Notes: generated by a model from the letters alone, not told the origin. DNA of 64,000 bases from [Clostridium] methylpentosum DSM 5476 (GCA_000158655.1 EQ973344.1:1496488-1560487), one strand, 5' to 3'; shown: positions 24,993-33,790, counted from the stretch's first letter. Numbers and translations are program-made.

Positions 24993-27422
24993 ATGGCACA
25001 AAGAGTAGCGATCAAACAAACCACCACCCTGCCTGTAATTGCGGCGCGCGGCCTGGTCGTTTTCCCAAACTCGCTGATTCACCTCGATATTAGCCGGGAA
25101 CGCTCGGTCGAGGCGATTCGTCGGGCAATGGATGAGGACCGCAAGCTGTTTATCGTCACCCAGCGCGACGTGATGGTTGAGGAGCCGGGACAGAGCGACC
25201 TCTACGCCATCGGCGTTGTGGTGGAAATCAAGCAATTCCTTAAACACACTGAAGACGAATACAAAATCCTGGTCAGCGGGGAGTACAAAGCGCGGCTCCT
25301 CCGGCTGACCAGCACCCATCCGTTTCTCGAGGCAGAGGTCCGCTGCCTGCCCACCAAAGCACAGCCGACATTCGACAGCATCGAGATCGAGGCATCCATC
25401 CGCCTGCTCAAAATCGCGTTTGAAAAATACGCGATGATCCTTCCGAAAATCTCCCAAGAGCTCGTGGTTTCGGTTGATCGGGAAAACGACCCGACCAGTC
25501 TCTTCATGCTCATCGTCAACAACACGATGCTGAAATTTGAGGACAAGCAGGAGATGCTGGAGGAGAACAACCTGCTGGAACGAATCCGCCTGCTGATTCA
25601 TTCGCTGAATGAGGAAACCCAAATCCTCATGATGGAAAAAGAGATCTTTGAAAAGGTCCAGGTGCGGATCGACCAAAACCAGCGGGAGTACTTCCTGCGC
25701 GAGCAGGCAAAAATCATCAATGAAGAGCTCGGCTATGATGAGGAGTATCAACCCGAGGAGGAGACTCAGAATTACATCGACCGCATTGAGGCGATTCAGA
25801 ACATTTCGAGCGAATCCCGTGAAAAGCTCCTCTCTGAGGCACGGCGGCTGTTCAAAATGCCCCCGAGTTCCCACGAGGCCTATGTGATTGAGAACTACCT
25901 CGACACCGTGCTCGAGCTTCCATGGGACGAGTCCACCGTTGACCGCATCGACATCAAGGCAGCCCAAAAACAGCTCGACAAGGACCACTACGGCCTTGAA
26001 AAAGTCAAGGAACGGGTGCTCGAAAACCTCGCAGTGCGCAAGTTTGCCCCCGAGATGAAGGGGCAGATCATCTGCTTTGTCGGTCCTCCCGGCGTCGGAA
26101 AAACCTCAGTCGCCAAGTCGATTGCCACTGCGCTCGGGCGTAAGTACGTCCGCATTGCTCTCGGCGGCATCAGCGACGAGTCGGACATCCGCGGACACCG
26201 CAAGACCTACATTGGCGCAATGCCCGGCCGAATCATCACCGCGATCAAGCAGGCGAAATCCAGAAATCCCCTCATCCTGCTCGATGAGATCGACAAGATG
26301 GGCTCGAGCTTTAAGGGAGACCCCTCCTCGGCGATGCTCGAGGTGCTCGACGGGGAGCAAAACTCGACGTTTGTCGACCACTACGTCGAGATTCCATTCG
26401 ACCTGAGCGACTGCCTGTTTGTCACCACCGCCAACACCCTCAGCACGATTCCCGACCCCCTGCTCGACCGCATGGAGGTCATCGAGCTTTCGAGCTATAC
26501 ATTGGAAGAAAAGTTTAACATCTGCAAAAAATACTTAATCCCCAAGCAGCGCAAAAAACACGGCTTGACCGCAAAACAGATCAAGATTTCTGATGATGCG
26601 ATTTACGCCCTCATCGACAGCTACACTCGGGAATCCGGTGTGCGCAAACTCGAGCGGATCGTCGCGACGCTCTGCCGCAAGACGGCAAAGCTCCTTGCGG
26701 AAAACGAAATCGAGTCGGTGCGCTTCACAGCCAAAAACCTGGAGAAGCACCTCGGTCCGAAGAAATACCTCGGGGAAAGGATTGCGGACAGTGATCAGGT
26801 AGGCCTTGTCAACGGGCTCGCCTGGACGAGCGTGGGTGGAGAGCTGTTGCAAATTGAGGCGAGTGTGATGGATGGCAAGGGTCAGCTCCAGCTCACCGGC
26901 AATCTCGGAAACGTGATGAAGGAGTCGGCCAACACCGCGCTGAGCTATGTGCGCAGCGTAGCTACCCAGTACGGCATTGATCCGGGCTTTTATCAGCAAA
27001 AGGACATTCACATCCACGTGCCGGAGGGTGCAGTGCCCAAGGACGGGCCCTCGGCGGGCGTTGCCCTTGCAACGGTACTTGTCTCCGCTCTGTCCGGCAT
27101 CCCGATTCGTCGGGACGTCGCCATGACAGGGGAGATCACACTGCGCGGCCGCGACCTTCCGATCGGCGGGCTCAAGGAAAAGGCGATTGCCGCCTTCAAA
27201 TCAGGGGTAAAGACGGTGCTCATCCCGGATGAGAACAAATCCGACCTAGAGGAAATCGACAGCGCGGTACGCGACAGCCTGACATTTATCCCCTGCAAGA
27301 CGGCGGAGGAGGTTCTCTCAGTCGCCCTGGCACAGCCCAAGGCAGTCCTCAAAAAATCCCCCCGCCCAGAACGAAAACACACCGCTGAGGCGGACAAAGA
27401 AACTACTGTGATACGGGTATAA
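24993..27422 (+). CDS. lon: ATP-dependent protease Lon (LonA)
   Basis: Hexameric AAA+ protease that degrades misfolded and regulatory proteins in the cytoplasm. The ~200-residue N-domain opens with LPVIAARGLVVFPNSLIHLDI. Walker A is GPPGVGKTS, Walker B LILLDEIDKM. The protease domain has the Ser-Lys dyad: serine in PKDGPSAGVALATV and lysine in LKEKAIAAFKSG. I chose the ATG at 24993 (AAGGAG six bases upstream; 809 residues). A longer frame from 24918 overlaps the promoter and cannot be fully transcribed. Confidence 0.96.
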   Translation: MAQRVAIKQTTTLPVIAARGLVVFPNSLIHLDISRERSVEAIRRAMDEDRKLFIVTQRDVMVEEPGQSDLYAIGVVVEIKQFLKHTEDEYKILVSGEYKARLLRLTSTHPFLEAEVRCLPTKAQPTFDSIEIEASIRLLKIAFEKYAMILPKISQELVVSVDRENDPTSLFMLIVNNTMLKFEDKQEMLEENNLLERIRLLIHSLNEETQILMMEKEIFEKVQVRIDQNQREYFLREQAKIINEELGYDEEYQPEEETQNYIDRIEAIQNISSESREKLLSEARRLFKMPPSSHEAYVIENYLDTVLELPWDESTVDRIDIKAAQKQLDKDHYGLEKVKERVLENLAVRKFAPEMKGQIICFVGPPGVGKTSVAKSIATALGRKYVRIALGGISDESDIRGHRKTYIGAMPGRIITAIKQAKSRNPLILLDEIDKMGSSFKGDPSSAMLEVLDGEQNSTFVDHYVEIPFDLSDCLFVTTANTLSTIPDPLLDRMEVIELSSYTLEEKFNICKKYLIPKQRKKHGLTAKQIKISDDAIYALIDSYTRESGVRKLERIVATLCRKTAKLLAENEIESVRFTAKNLEKHLGPKKYLGERIADSDQVGLVNGLAWTSVGGELLQIEASVMDGKGQLQLTGNLGNVMKESANTALSYVRSVATQYGIDPGFYQQKDIHIHVPEGAVPKDGPSAGVALATVLVSALSGIPIRRDVAMTGEITLRGRDLPIGGLKEKAIAAFKSGVKTVLIPDENKSDLEEIDSAVRDSLTFIPCKTAEEVLSVALAQPKAVLKKSPRPERKHTAEADKETTVIRV

Positions 27423-27425
27423 ACT

Positions 27426-28028
27426 ATGATCAACTTTAACAAAGCGGAGTTCGTAACTTCTTATGGGCTCCTCAGTCAGATCCCGCCTTCCGAGCGGCTT
27501 GAAATTGCCTTTGCAGGGCGCTCTAACGTCGGCAAGTCGTCGATGATCAACAAGCTGTTCAATCGCAAGGGACTCGCGCGGGTCAGCTCGGTTCCGGGCA
27601 AGACCGCGACAATCAACTTTTACCAGACAGGGGATGAGGTCTATTTCGTTGATCTGCCTGGCTACGGCTACGCCAAAGTCGCCAAGAGCGAAAAACAGCG
27701 GTGGAGCGAGCTGATCGAAGGGTATTTCCACGACGACCGCGACATCGCCCTTGTAGTGCAGCTCATCGACATGCGCCATCCCCCCACTAAGCTCGATTTG
27801 CAGATGATTGATTTTCTCATCGAATCGGAAATTCCCTTTCTGATTGTGCTCACCAAGGCGGACAAGCTCTCTAAAAATCAGCAGGCAGTGCGGCTGGAAG
27901 CCCTTCAGACCGAGCTCCCCTATGCCGACCAGATCACCATGCTGCCGTTTTCCTCTGAAACGGGCATGGGGGTGGAGGAGCTGCGGGAAATCCTTAATGA
28001 GGTCGCGCTGCCGGATGACGACGAATAA
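27426..28028 (+). CDS. engB: Ribosome biogenesis GTP-binding protein EngB/YsxC
   Basis: TrmE-Era-type GTPase needed for 50S subunit assembly. G1 AFAGRSNVGKSSMI, G2-region threonine in PGKTATINFY, G3 VDLPGYGYAK and G4 VLTKADKL are visible; the C-terminal SSETGMGVEEL is the G5 region. Length 200 is typical. It starts 3 bp after lon with no strong ribosome binding site, so translation is probably coupled. lon-ysxC adjacency is conserved in Firmicutes. Confidence 0.95.
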   Translation: MINFNKAEFVTSYGLLSQIPPSERLEIAFAGRSNVGKSSMINKLFNRKGLARVSSVPGKTATINFYQTGDEVYFVDLPGYGYAKVAKSEKQRWSELIEGYFHDDRDIALVVQLIDMRHPPTKLDLQMIDFLIESEIPFLIVLTKADKLSKNQQAVRLEALQTELPYADQITMLPFSSETGMGVEELREILNEVALPDDDE

Positions 28029-28049
28029 AAGAAAAAAGGAGTGGGTAAC

Positions 28050-29348
28050 ATGTTTGTATCAAAAAATTTAGCAGTCAACCAACAAGGACATCTGACCATT
28101 GGCGGGGTGGATACCATCGATCTCGCTAACGAGTACGGCACTCCTTTGTACGTCGTGGACGAGGACCTGGTGCGGGAAAACTGCCGCCTGTTTAAGGATT
28201 CGATTGACCGGTATTACGGCGGCCGCGGTCTCGTATGCTATGCGAGCAAGGCGTTTTGCTGCAAGGAGATCTACCGGGTGATGGAGGATGAGCAGATCGG
28301 GGTGGACGTGGTTTCGATCGGCGAGATTTACACCGCGCTCGCGGCCGGATTCCCGGCGGAAAAGATGTGCTTCCACGGCAACAACAAGACAGCTGGGGAG
28401 CTCTATTACGCGCTCGAAAACGGGGTGGGGCGGATTATCGTCGACAACCTCAACGAACTCGAGCGGCTCAACGCCCTCGCTGCAGAGCAGGGCAAGCGCC
28501 CCAACATCCTGCTCCGGGTCAAGCCTGGCATTGACGCGCACACCCACAGCTTCATCCGCACGGGGCAGATCGACTCCAAGTTTGGTTTTGCCATCGAGAC
28601 GGGGGAAGCACTTGAGGCCGCGAAAGAGGCTTCGGCGATGGAACACGTCAACCTCGTCGGCGCACACTGCCACATCGGCTCACAGATTTTTGACATCGAC
28701 CCGTTCGTCCTCGCGGCTGAGGTCATGATGGGCTACATCGCGGCAGTGAAAAAGGAGACCGGCGTCGAACTGACCGACCTCAATTTGGGCGGCGGCTTTG
28801 GCATCAAATACACCGACGAAGACCACCCCGTGCCCTATGACCGCTACATGGAACAGGTGTCCGCAAAGGTCAAGGAGGAAGCGGCGCGGCTCGGCCTGAA
28901 AGTGCCGTTTATCCTGCTCGAGCCCGGCCGTTCCATCATCGGCCCCGCGGGAATCACCCTCTACACTGTCGGCGCGCGCAAGGAGATCCCCGACATCCGC
29001 ACCTATCTTTCGATCGACGGCGGTATGACGGACAATCCGCGCTACGCGCTCTACCAGTCCAAATACGACGTTGTGCTGGCCAACAAGGCAAATCAGCCCA
29101 AAGATGATATCATCACTCTTGCGGGCAAATGCTGCGAGAGCGGCGACCTCATCGGGGAAGGCCTGAAAATTCAGCGCGGCGACGCGGGGGACATTGTCGC
29201 GGTACTTGCGACAGGCGCCTACAACTACGCGATGTCCTCCAACTACAACCGGGTGACCAAGCCTGCGGTAGTGTTTGTCCGGAACGGGCAGAGCCGCCTT
29301 GTGGTCAAACGGGAAACCCTTGAGGACCTCGTGCGCAACGACCTGTAA
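28050..29348 (+). CDS. lysA: Diaminopimelate decarboxylase
   Basis: PLP enzyme for the last step of lysine synthesis. The alanine-racemase-type barrel has the Schiff-base lysine in CYASKAFCC and HCHIGSQIFD; LNLGGGFGIKY, LEPGRSIIGPAG and the active-site cysteine box CCESGDLIGEG follow. I chose the ATG at 28050 with AAGGAG 8 bases upstream (432 residues); an in-frame GTG at 28041 overlaps that site. It is 21 bp after engB and may be cotranscribed. Confidence 0.95.
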   Translation: MFVSKNLAVNQQGHLTIGGVDTIDLANEYGTPLYVVDEDLVRENCRLFKDSIDRYYGGRGLVCYASKAFCCKEIYRVMEDEQIGVDVVSIGEIYTALAAGFPAEKMCFHGNNKTAGELYYALENGVGRIIVDNLNELERLNALAAEQGKRPNILLRVKPGIDAHTHSFIRTGQIDSKFGFAIETGEALEAAKEASAMEHVNLVGAHCHIGSQIFDIDPFVLAAEVMMGYIAAVKKETGVELTDLNLGGGFGIKYTDEDHPVPYDRYMEQVSAKVKEEAARLGLKVPFILLEPGRSIIGPAGITLYTVGARKEIPDIRTYLSIDGGMTDNPRYALYQSKYDVVLANKANQPKDDIITLAGKCCESGDLIGEGLKIQRGDAGDIVAVLATGAYNYAMSSNYNRVTKPAVVFVRNGQSRLVVKRETLEDLVRNDL

Positions 29349-29471
29349 AGAGGACGTTGCTGGGGGAGGTGAGCCACTGTGCGCGTTTTGCGCCAATGAC
29401 TGTGTTACAGTCCTTCACTCAACCGGTTTGTGTAACTCCCCTTGTCTGAATTTCTGATCATGACGCGAGCT

Positions 29472-29497
29472 GCGCCCGCCCCCTTTGGGGCGGGCGC
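29472..29497 (+). terminator. Strong GC hairpin after lysA
   Basis: Perfect 11-bp stem GCGCCCGCCCC / GGGGCGGGCGC with a CTTT loop. No T-run follows, so it may act as a pause or RNA-stability structure rather than a classic terminator. Confidence 0.5.
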
Positions 29498-29770
29498 CTG
29501 ACGTTGCCGACAATGCAAACCGATCCATCTGCGGCAAAATACAGGGATTTTCTCCTTGACTATTGAGTATCTTCTCTGTTTCTAAGAAAACTTATCCAGA
29601 TAGATGACGTGGTGTTGATATAGCAAGCTTTTCGCGCAGCTACGAGAGAGATCCAAAAGCGGGTCATGCACAACTCGGATGGCGGGTTATACAGCGGTGC
29701 TGAGTGGAGCGCAAAAACGGGTGACGGGCACGCTGCTTTTGCGTATCTTCCAGAAAAATTCACATCCTGT
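29498..29770. other. Intergenic stretch, nothing recognised
   Basis: About 270 bp upstream of the yerC promoter. Short open frames exist on both strands, but none has a convincing start site or motif. Confidence 0.4.
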
Positions 29771-29772
29771 AC

Positions 29773-29802
29773 TTTACTTTTACAGTTTAATGTGTTAAAC
29801 TG
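29773..29802 (+). promoter_or_regulatory. yerC promoter overlapped by a palindromic operator
   Basis: Weak promoter TTTACT (29773-29778), 17-bp spacer, TAAACT (29796-29801). A perfect 8-bp inverted repeat CAGTTTAA-TGTG-TTAAACTG (29783-29802) covers the spacer and -10. The downstream gene encodes a TrpR-like DNA-binding protein, so autoregulation is a reasonable inference. Confidence 0.5.
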
Positions 29803-29835
29803 TTTTCAAGACTAATCGTATGGGAGATGAATTCC

Positions 29836-30132
29836 TTGAACAACAAACTCAACGATGAATATATGGATTACCTGTTTGATTGCATTCTCTCGCTCAAAAA
29901 CAAGGAGGAGTGCTACCGCTATTTTGAGGACCTCTGTACTATTGCGGAGCTCAAGGCGATGTCCCAGCGGATGCACGTGGCAAAGATGCTCACTGAACAG
30001 CGGGTGTACAACGACATCGTCAAGCTCACCGGGGCGAGCACTGCGACGATCAGCCGGGTCAATCGCTGCCTGAGCTACGGAACAAACGGCTACAAACTCG
30101 CGATTGAAAGATTGAAGGAGCAGCATGAGTAG
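29836..30132 (+). CDS. YerC/YecD-family TrpR-related protein
   Basis: A ~98-residue helical DNA-binding protein of the YerC/YecD family, related to the Trp repressor. Seen: LFDCILSLKNKEECYRYFEDLCTI, MSQRMHVAKML and the helix-turn-helix GASTATISRVNRCLSYG. The start is uncertain. An ATG at 29827 lies directly against GGGAG, too close to use it, while the TTG at 29836 is 9 bases from that site and matches family length. It overlaps the methyltransferase gene by 8 bp. A palindrome over its promoter suggests self-control. Confidence 0.85.
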   Translation: MNNKLNDEYMDYLFDCILSLKNKEECYRYFEDLCTIAELKAMSQRMHVAKMLTEQRVYNDIVKLTGASTATISRVNRCLSYGTNGYKLAIERLKEQHE

Positions 30133-30871
30133 TTACGAAGCGTTTGCAACCGTCTACGACGAACTGACCGACGACATTTCCTATCCCAACCGCGCCGCTT
30201 ATTTTGACAAACTCGTTGAACTGCACGGGGGGAAACGGGGGATTCTACTCGACCTCGCCTGCGGAACTGGTTCTCTTTCAGAGGAGTTCGCCCGCCTTGG
30301 CTACGATGTGATCGGGGTGGACAGCTCGGAGGAGATGCTCGCCGCAGCGATGAACAAGCGGGTGGAGTCGGGGTTCGACATCACCTATCTTCACCAGCGG
30401 ATGCAGGATCTCGATCTGTACGGCACCATCGATGTGGCGGTGTGCGCTCTCGACAGCCTCAACCATTTGACCAGTGCCAAGGAACTGCAGCGGGCGGTGG
30501 ATCGGGTGTCCCTTTTTCTGGACCCGCAGGGGTTATTTTTGTTCGACGTCAATACCCCCTACAAACACCGGGAAGTGCTTGCAAACAACATCTTTGTGTA
30601 CGATTACGACGACGTCTACCTCGTGTGGAAAAACACTCTGCTCGAAGACGATATCGTCTCCTTTGAGCTCGACATTTTTGAGCAAGATGGGGAAGCTTAT
30701 TTCCGGACGACCGAGCGGTTCTGCGAACGAGCTTACAGTAAAGATCAGCTCCAGGAAGTTCTCGACCGCGCCGGGCTGGAGGTTGTGGGACTCTACCACG
30801 AGGACAGCCTGGAACCGCCCCTTCCCCACAGCGAACGGGTGGTTTACGTCACCAAAAAGAAGAATTACTAG
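30125..30871 (+). CDS. SAM-dependent methyltransferase
   Basis: Class I (Rossmann) methyltransferase, 248 residues. SAM-binding motif I is LLDLACGTGSLSEEFA, motif II ends VIGVDSSEEML, and the motif IV region is VAVCALDSLNHL. The N-terminal YEAFATVYDELTDDI is common in this clostridial group. The substrate is unknown. It overlaps yerC by 8 bp and is followed 14 bp later by hslO, so the three form an operon. Confidence 0.85.
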   Translation: MSSYEAFATVYDELTDDISYPNRAAYFDKLVELHGGKRGILLDLACGTGSLSEEFARLGYDVIGVDSSEEMLAAAMNKRVESGFDITYLHQRMQDLDLYGTIDVAVCALDSLNHLTSAKELQRAVDRVSLFLDPQGLFLFDVNTPYKHREVLANNIFVYDYDDVYLVWKNTLLEDDIVSFELDIFEQDGEAYFRTTERFCERAYSKDQLQEVLDRAGLEVVGLYHEDSLEPPLPHSERVVYVTKKKNY

Positions 30872-30884
30872 GAGGGACGCTCAG

Positions 30885-31754
30885 ATGTCCAATTTAGCCA
30901 GAGCGATCACCGCAGACGGTTCCGCCGTCGCGCTCGCACTCAACTCAACCGAACTTGTCAGCCGCATCGAACAGATTCACACCACCTCTGCCGTCACCAC
31001 GGCGGCGCTTGGCCGCCTTGCAACCGGAGCAGGTCTGATGGGCGCGATGCTCAAGGGAGAACGGGACAGTTTGACCCTGCGGATGCAGGGGGACGGCCCT
31101 GCGGGCATCTTGCTTGCAGTTGCGGACAGCGCCGGGCATGTCAAGGCATATGTAGAGAATCCGGTCGTCGAAATTCCCCTCAATAAGCTGGGTAAGCTGG
31201 ATGTTGCGGGCGCTGTCGGTACAAATGGGACGCTCAGCGTGGTCAAGGACCTCGGCATGAAGGAACCCTATTGCAGTCAGGTGCCGATCACTTCGGGGGA
31301 GGTCGCCGAAGACATCACCTATTACTATGCAACGAGCGAGCAGACGCCGACAGTCTGCGGGCTCGGCGTACTCGTCAACCCCGATCTAACGGTGTGCTCA
31401 GCTGGGGGATTCCTTGTACAGCTTCTGCCGTTTGCAGACGAAGCCTGCATCGATCTCATTGAAGAGAACCTCAAAGACCTCCCGCCCGTGTCCGAACTGT
31501 TCCGGACGGGGATGACCCCGGAACAGGTGTGTATGCGCTTGCTTCAGGGGATGGAGCCGAATCTTCTCGATGAGTCGGAGGTCCGCTATTTCTGCGACTG
31601 CAGCCGGGAGCGGGTTGCGCGCGCGCTCATGAGTTTGGGCAATGAGGACTTGCAGGAGCTTATTGAGGACGAACGCCCAACCCAGGTCGAATGCCATTTT
31701 TGCAATCAGACATATACCTTCTCCAAACAGGAGCTAAAAAATTTCTTGAAATAA
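30885..31754 (+). CDS. hslO: Redox-regulated chaperone Hsp33
   Basis: Holdase chaperone switched on by oxidation of a C-terminal zinc centre. The 289-residue product starts MSNLARAITADGSAVALALN. The zinc ligands are present: CDC in YFCDCSRE and CHFC in ECHFCNQTY. GGAGGG lies 8 bases before the ATG at 30885; longer in-frame readings lie inside the methyltransferase gene. In an anaerobe it fits a response to oxidative stress. Confidence 0.93.
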   Translation: MSNLARAITADGSAVALALNSTELVSRIEQIHTTSAVTTAALGRLATGAGLMGAMLKGERDSLTLRMQGDGPAGILLAVADSAGHVKAYVENPVVEIPLNKLGKLDVAGAVGTNGTLSVVKDLGMKEPYCSQVPITSGEVAEDITYYYATSEQTPTVCGLGVLVNPDLTVCSAGGFLVQLLPFADEACIDLIEENLKDLPPVSELFRTGMTPEQVCMRLLQGMEPNLLDESEVRYFCDCSRERVARALMSLGNEDLQELIEDERPTQVECHFCNQTYTFSKQELKNFLK

Positions 31755-31768
31755 TTTCTAAAAAACAG

Positions 31769-31797
31769 TTGACAAATACTTCGTGATCAGGTATAAT
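31769..31797 (+). promoter_or_regulatory. Consensus promoter of the tRNA cluster
   Basis: TTGACA (31769-31774), 17-bp spacer, TATAAT (31792-31797): a perfect sigma-A match. Confidence 0.8.
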
Positions 31798-31840
31798 AAT
31801 ATTCGTCGCTGAACGAGAGAACGCGAAGCGGCGGAGAATC

Positions 31841-31916
31841 GGGAGCATAGCTCAGCTGGGAGAGCATCTGCCTTACAAGCAGAGGGTCATAGGTTCGAGC
31901 CCTATTGTTCCCACCA
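31841..31916 (+). tRNA. tRNA-Val (UAC)
   Basis: Full cloverleaf: acceptor GGGAGCA/TGTTCCC, anticodon loop CTTACAA, T-arm ATAGG-TTCGAGC-CCTAT, and encoded CCA. First of five tRNA genes in one transcript. Confidence 0.95.
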
Positions 31917-31922
31917 TGATAA

Positions 31923-31999
31923 GGCCCATTAGTTCAGTTGGTTAGAACGCTTGCCTGTCACGCAAGAGGTCGTCAGTTCGAGTCTGATATGGGTCGCCA
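31923..31999 (+). tRNA. tRNA-Asp (GUC)
   Basis: Acceptor GGCCCAT/ATGGGTC, anticodon loop CTGTCAC, T-loop TTCGAGT, discriminator G as usual for Asp, encoded CCA. Confidence 0.95.
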
Positions 32000-32031
32000 C
32001 TTAGTTGTCCTTGAGAAAGAGGCAACGACCT

Positions 32032-32107
<76 letters not shown>

Positions 32108-32150
32108 AAATCTTTCTAGCAGCATAGTATAGGGTGTTAGGAAGATCAAT

Positions 32151-32226
32151 GCGGATTTAGCTCATCTGGTAGAGCGCCACCTTGCCAAGGTGGAGGTAGC
32201 GAGTTCGAGCCTCGTAATCCGCTCCA
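32151..32226 (+). tRNA. tRNA-Gly (GCC)
   Basis: Acceptor GCGGATT/AATCCGC, anticodon loop TTGCCAA, T-loop TTCGAGC, discriminator T, encoded CCA. Confidence 0.95.
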
Positions 32227-32230
32227 ATAC

Positions 32231-32304
32231 GGCGCCATAGCCAAGTGGTAAGGCAGAGGACTGCAACTCCTTCACCCCCAGTTCAAATCTGGGTGGCGCC
32301 TCCA
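32231..32304 (+). tRNA. tRNA-Cys (GCA)
   Basis: Acceptor GGCGCCA/TGGCGCC, anticodon loop CTGCAAC, T-loop TTCAAAT, encoded CCA. Last tRNA before the AT-rich island. I found no repeat of its 3' end downstream that would mark an attachment site. Confidence 0.95.
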
Positions 32305-32354
32305 AATCTGCCGGTCAAAATGCACCGGTCACAAGCCCAGTGTTTACGGGCGTT

Positions 32355-32392
32355 AAAAGCACTTTCAGAGTCAAATCTGAGAGTGCTTTTTT
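32355..32392 (+). terminator. Terminator of the tRNA cluster
   Basis: AAAAGCACTTTCAGA pairs with TCTGAGAGTGCTTTTTT (one mismatch). Confidence 0.8.
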
Positions 32393-32494
32393 CATGGATG
32401 CAAACAGGGGAGTTTACCATATTTTTTATTTTGGAAACAGATTCTTGATCATGAGAGGTAGGAATCATCCCCCGATTTAAAATAAAAGAATAAG

Positions 32495-32522
32495 AAAAGC
32501 ACAGTGAAAACTGTGCTTTTTT
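32495..32522. terminator. Second hairpin terminator after the tRNA genes
   Basis: AAAAGCACAGT-GAAA-ACTGTGCTTTT, perfect 11-bp stem with A/T runs, usable in both directions. Confidence 0.65.
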
Positions 32523-32609
32523 GTTGGTGCTTGAGGCGGGAAGTTATGGGTGCGGATTCTCATTTCGATATTAGGCCGGGGGGATCAGATAATTTGAGAT
32601 AAGGTCTGC

Positions 32610-32730
32610 CTGGTTTCTTTGAAAACCAGGTGTAAAAGAACCTATTTTTTGTAATTTGCGCATCTTAAGATCGCTAAAGAATGTAGAATAAAAGCCTTGG
32701 ATTGAGGGTTAGTCATCCAAGGCTTTATTT
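32610..32730. terminator. Hairpins below the first XRE gene (terminator copy T1)
   Basis: CCTGGTTT/AAAACCAGG lies at ~32615-32631. T1 is a perfect 12-bp stem AAAGCCTTGGAT (32691-32702) and ATCCAAGGCTTT (32715-32726) with loop TGAGGGTTAGTC. Its right arm overlaps the stop codon of the 32725-33108 gene. Near-identical copies occur at 33923-33958 and 34471-34506. Confidence 0.75.
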
Positions 32731-33108
32731 GATTCTTTTTTTGAAAGATTTCTGATATTCAACTTTATCTAGGATACAACTTATGTAATAAAGTATGGCA
32801 TCTCTATCACTAATTTTCATTGATTTTAACATTTCAGATATTTTCAAGGACGATATACTACCTGATGAAAATTCGATATTTTCTGCTGCATCTTGCCAAC
32901 TTAATTTTGTAGGTGAATTATCGAGTAGATAGTCTATACTCACATTATAAAAATTCGCTAATTTGATTAAAATAGGATAATCGGGTAAAGTTGCATTTGA
33001 CTCATAATTTGCAAGTGTCGATTGAACTATGTTAATCGCTTCTGCGACTTCTGTTTGCTTAAGCCCTTTTTCTATGCGTAGTTCTTGAAGCTTTTTTGCT
33101 ATTTCCAT
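32725..33108 (-). CDS. XRE-family regulator, paralogue A
   Basis: A 127-residue protein with an N-terminal Cro/CI-type helix-turn-helix (residues ~8-62): LRIEKGLKQTEVAEAINIVQ then STLANYESN, ending in NVSIDYLLDNS. The C-terminal ~50 residues are helical (KSMKISDRDAILYYISCIL). AAGGAAGAG lies before the ATG. It is AT-rich, unlike the core genes, and is the last of four tandem paralogues on this strand. Such proteins are usually repressors of mobile-element genes; the targets are unknown. Confidence 0.85.
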   Translation of the reverse strand: MEIAKKLQELRIEKGLKQTEVAEAINIVQSTLANYESNATLPDYPILIKLANFYNVSIDYLLDNSPTKLSWQDAAENIEFSSGSISSLKISEMLKSMKISDRDAILYYISCILDKVEYQKSFKKRIK

Positions 33109-33160
33109 AACTAACTCTTCCTTATTTTTAAGGCTTCATAATTCTTTTTCTATCAGGTTT

Positions 33161-33241
33161 TTAATATTTTGTTTGGTTCAAGAAAACTTCTAGTAAATCC
33201 ACTAACCGGGTGGCATCTTTTGTGTCTAAGTTAATTGCCAT
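33161..33241 (-). CDS. 26-residue ORF matching only the C-terminal helix of the XRE paralogues
   Basis: An ATG at 33241 has AAAGGAAGGG upstream and opens a 26-codon frame containing LDTKDATRLVDLLEVFLNQ and ending TKY. This aligns with LDTNDRESLIQVLNLALNQ then VKY at the end of paralogue C, and has no helix-turn-helix. It may be the tail of a decayed fifth paralogue, or a working micro-protein able to bind the regulators. The ribosome binding site and in-frame start favour not dismissing it. Confidence 0.4.
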   Translation of the reverse strand: MAINLDTKDATRLVDLLEVFLNQTKY

Positions 33242-33397
33242 CTATGTTCCCTTCCTTTAGTAATAAACAAATTTCAGCACTTATTTGATTCAAAATGTAA
33301 AATTCGCCTATGATCTTTATATTTAACTTGAAAGACCCAGAATATTTATATATAAAGGATAAAAGCCTAGAGAATGTAAAACTAAGCATAAACAAAT

Positions 33398-33420
33398 CCC
33401 CTAGATTTAATTTCTAGGGA
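33398..33420 (-). terminator. Terminator of XRE paralogue B
   Basis: CCCTAGA (33399-33405) pairs with TCTAGGG (33413-33419), just below the stop. Unlike its siblings, this gene does not carry the shared AAAGCCTTGGAT hairpin. Confidence 0.55.
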
Positions 33421-33421
33421 A

Positions 33422-33790
33422 TTATTTTGATTGCAGATATTTATTTTGGTTTTTCATTATATTTATCAATTCGACAAGATGAGAAACATCTGGTTTGTCT
33501 AGCTTCTTTATATCATTTAACAACTCAACAATTTTCACATTATCGGAATTTGTAGATATGCATTCTGTTTCATCTACCCAACTCGTTTTATATTCAGATA
33601 ATCCAAGTAAATAATCTGTACTAACATTGAAAAGTTTAGCTAATTCAATTACGGCATGTAAATCTGGTTGATTTTTATTTTGCTCATAACTAGAAATGGA
33701 GGATCTACTGACTTTTAAAATTTCTGCTACTTCTTTTTGTTTCAAATCAGCATCAGTACGTAGATTTTTGATTTTATCACCAAAGCGCAT
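33422..33790 (-). CDS. XRE-family regulator, paralogue B
   Basis: A 122-residue Cro/CI-type helix-turn-helix protein: LRTDADLKQKEVAEILKVSRS then SISSYEQNKNQPDLHAVIE and NVSTDYLLGLSEYKTSW. The C-terminal helix contains LDKPDVSHLVELINIMKNQN. AAAGGAGGG precedes the ATG. The motif after the HTH (LLGLSEYKTSW) is closer to paralogue C than to A or D. Its own palindrome-type terminator differs from those of its three siblings. Confidence 0.85.
   Translation of the reverse strand: MRFGDKIKNLRTDADLKQKEVAEILKVSRSSISSYEQNKNQPDLHAVIELAKLFNVSTDYLLGLSEYKTSWVDETECISTNSDNVKIVELLNDIKKLDKPDVSHLVELINIMKNQNKYLQSK

Noticed and set aside
29560..29763. 67-codon minus-strand frame upstream of yerC
   Set aside because: No ribosome binding site or known motif; composition does not look like coding sequence.
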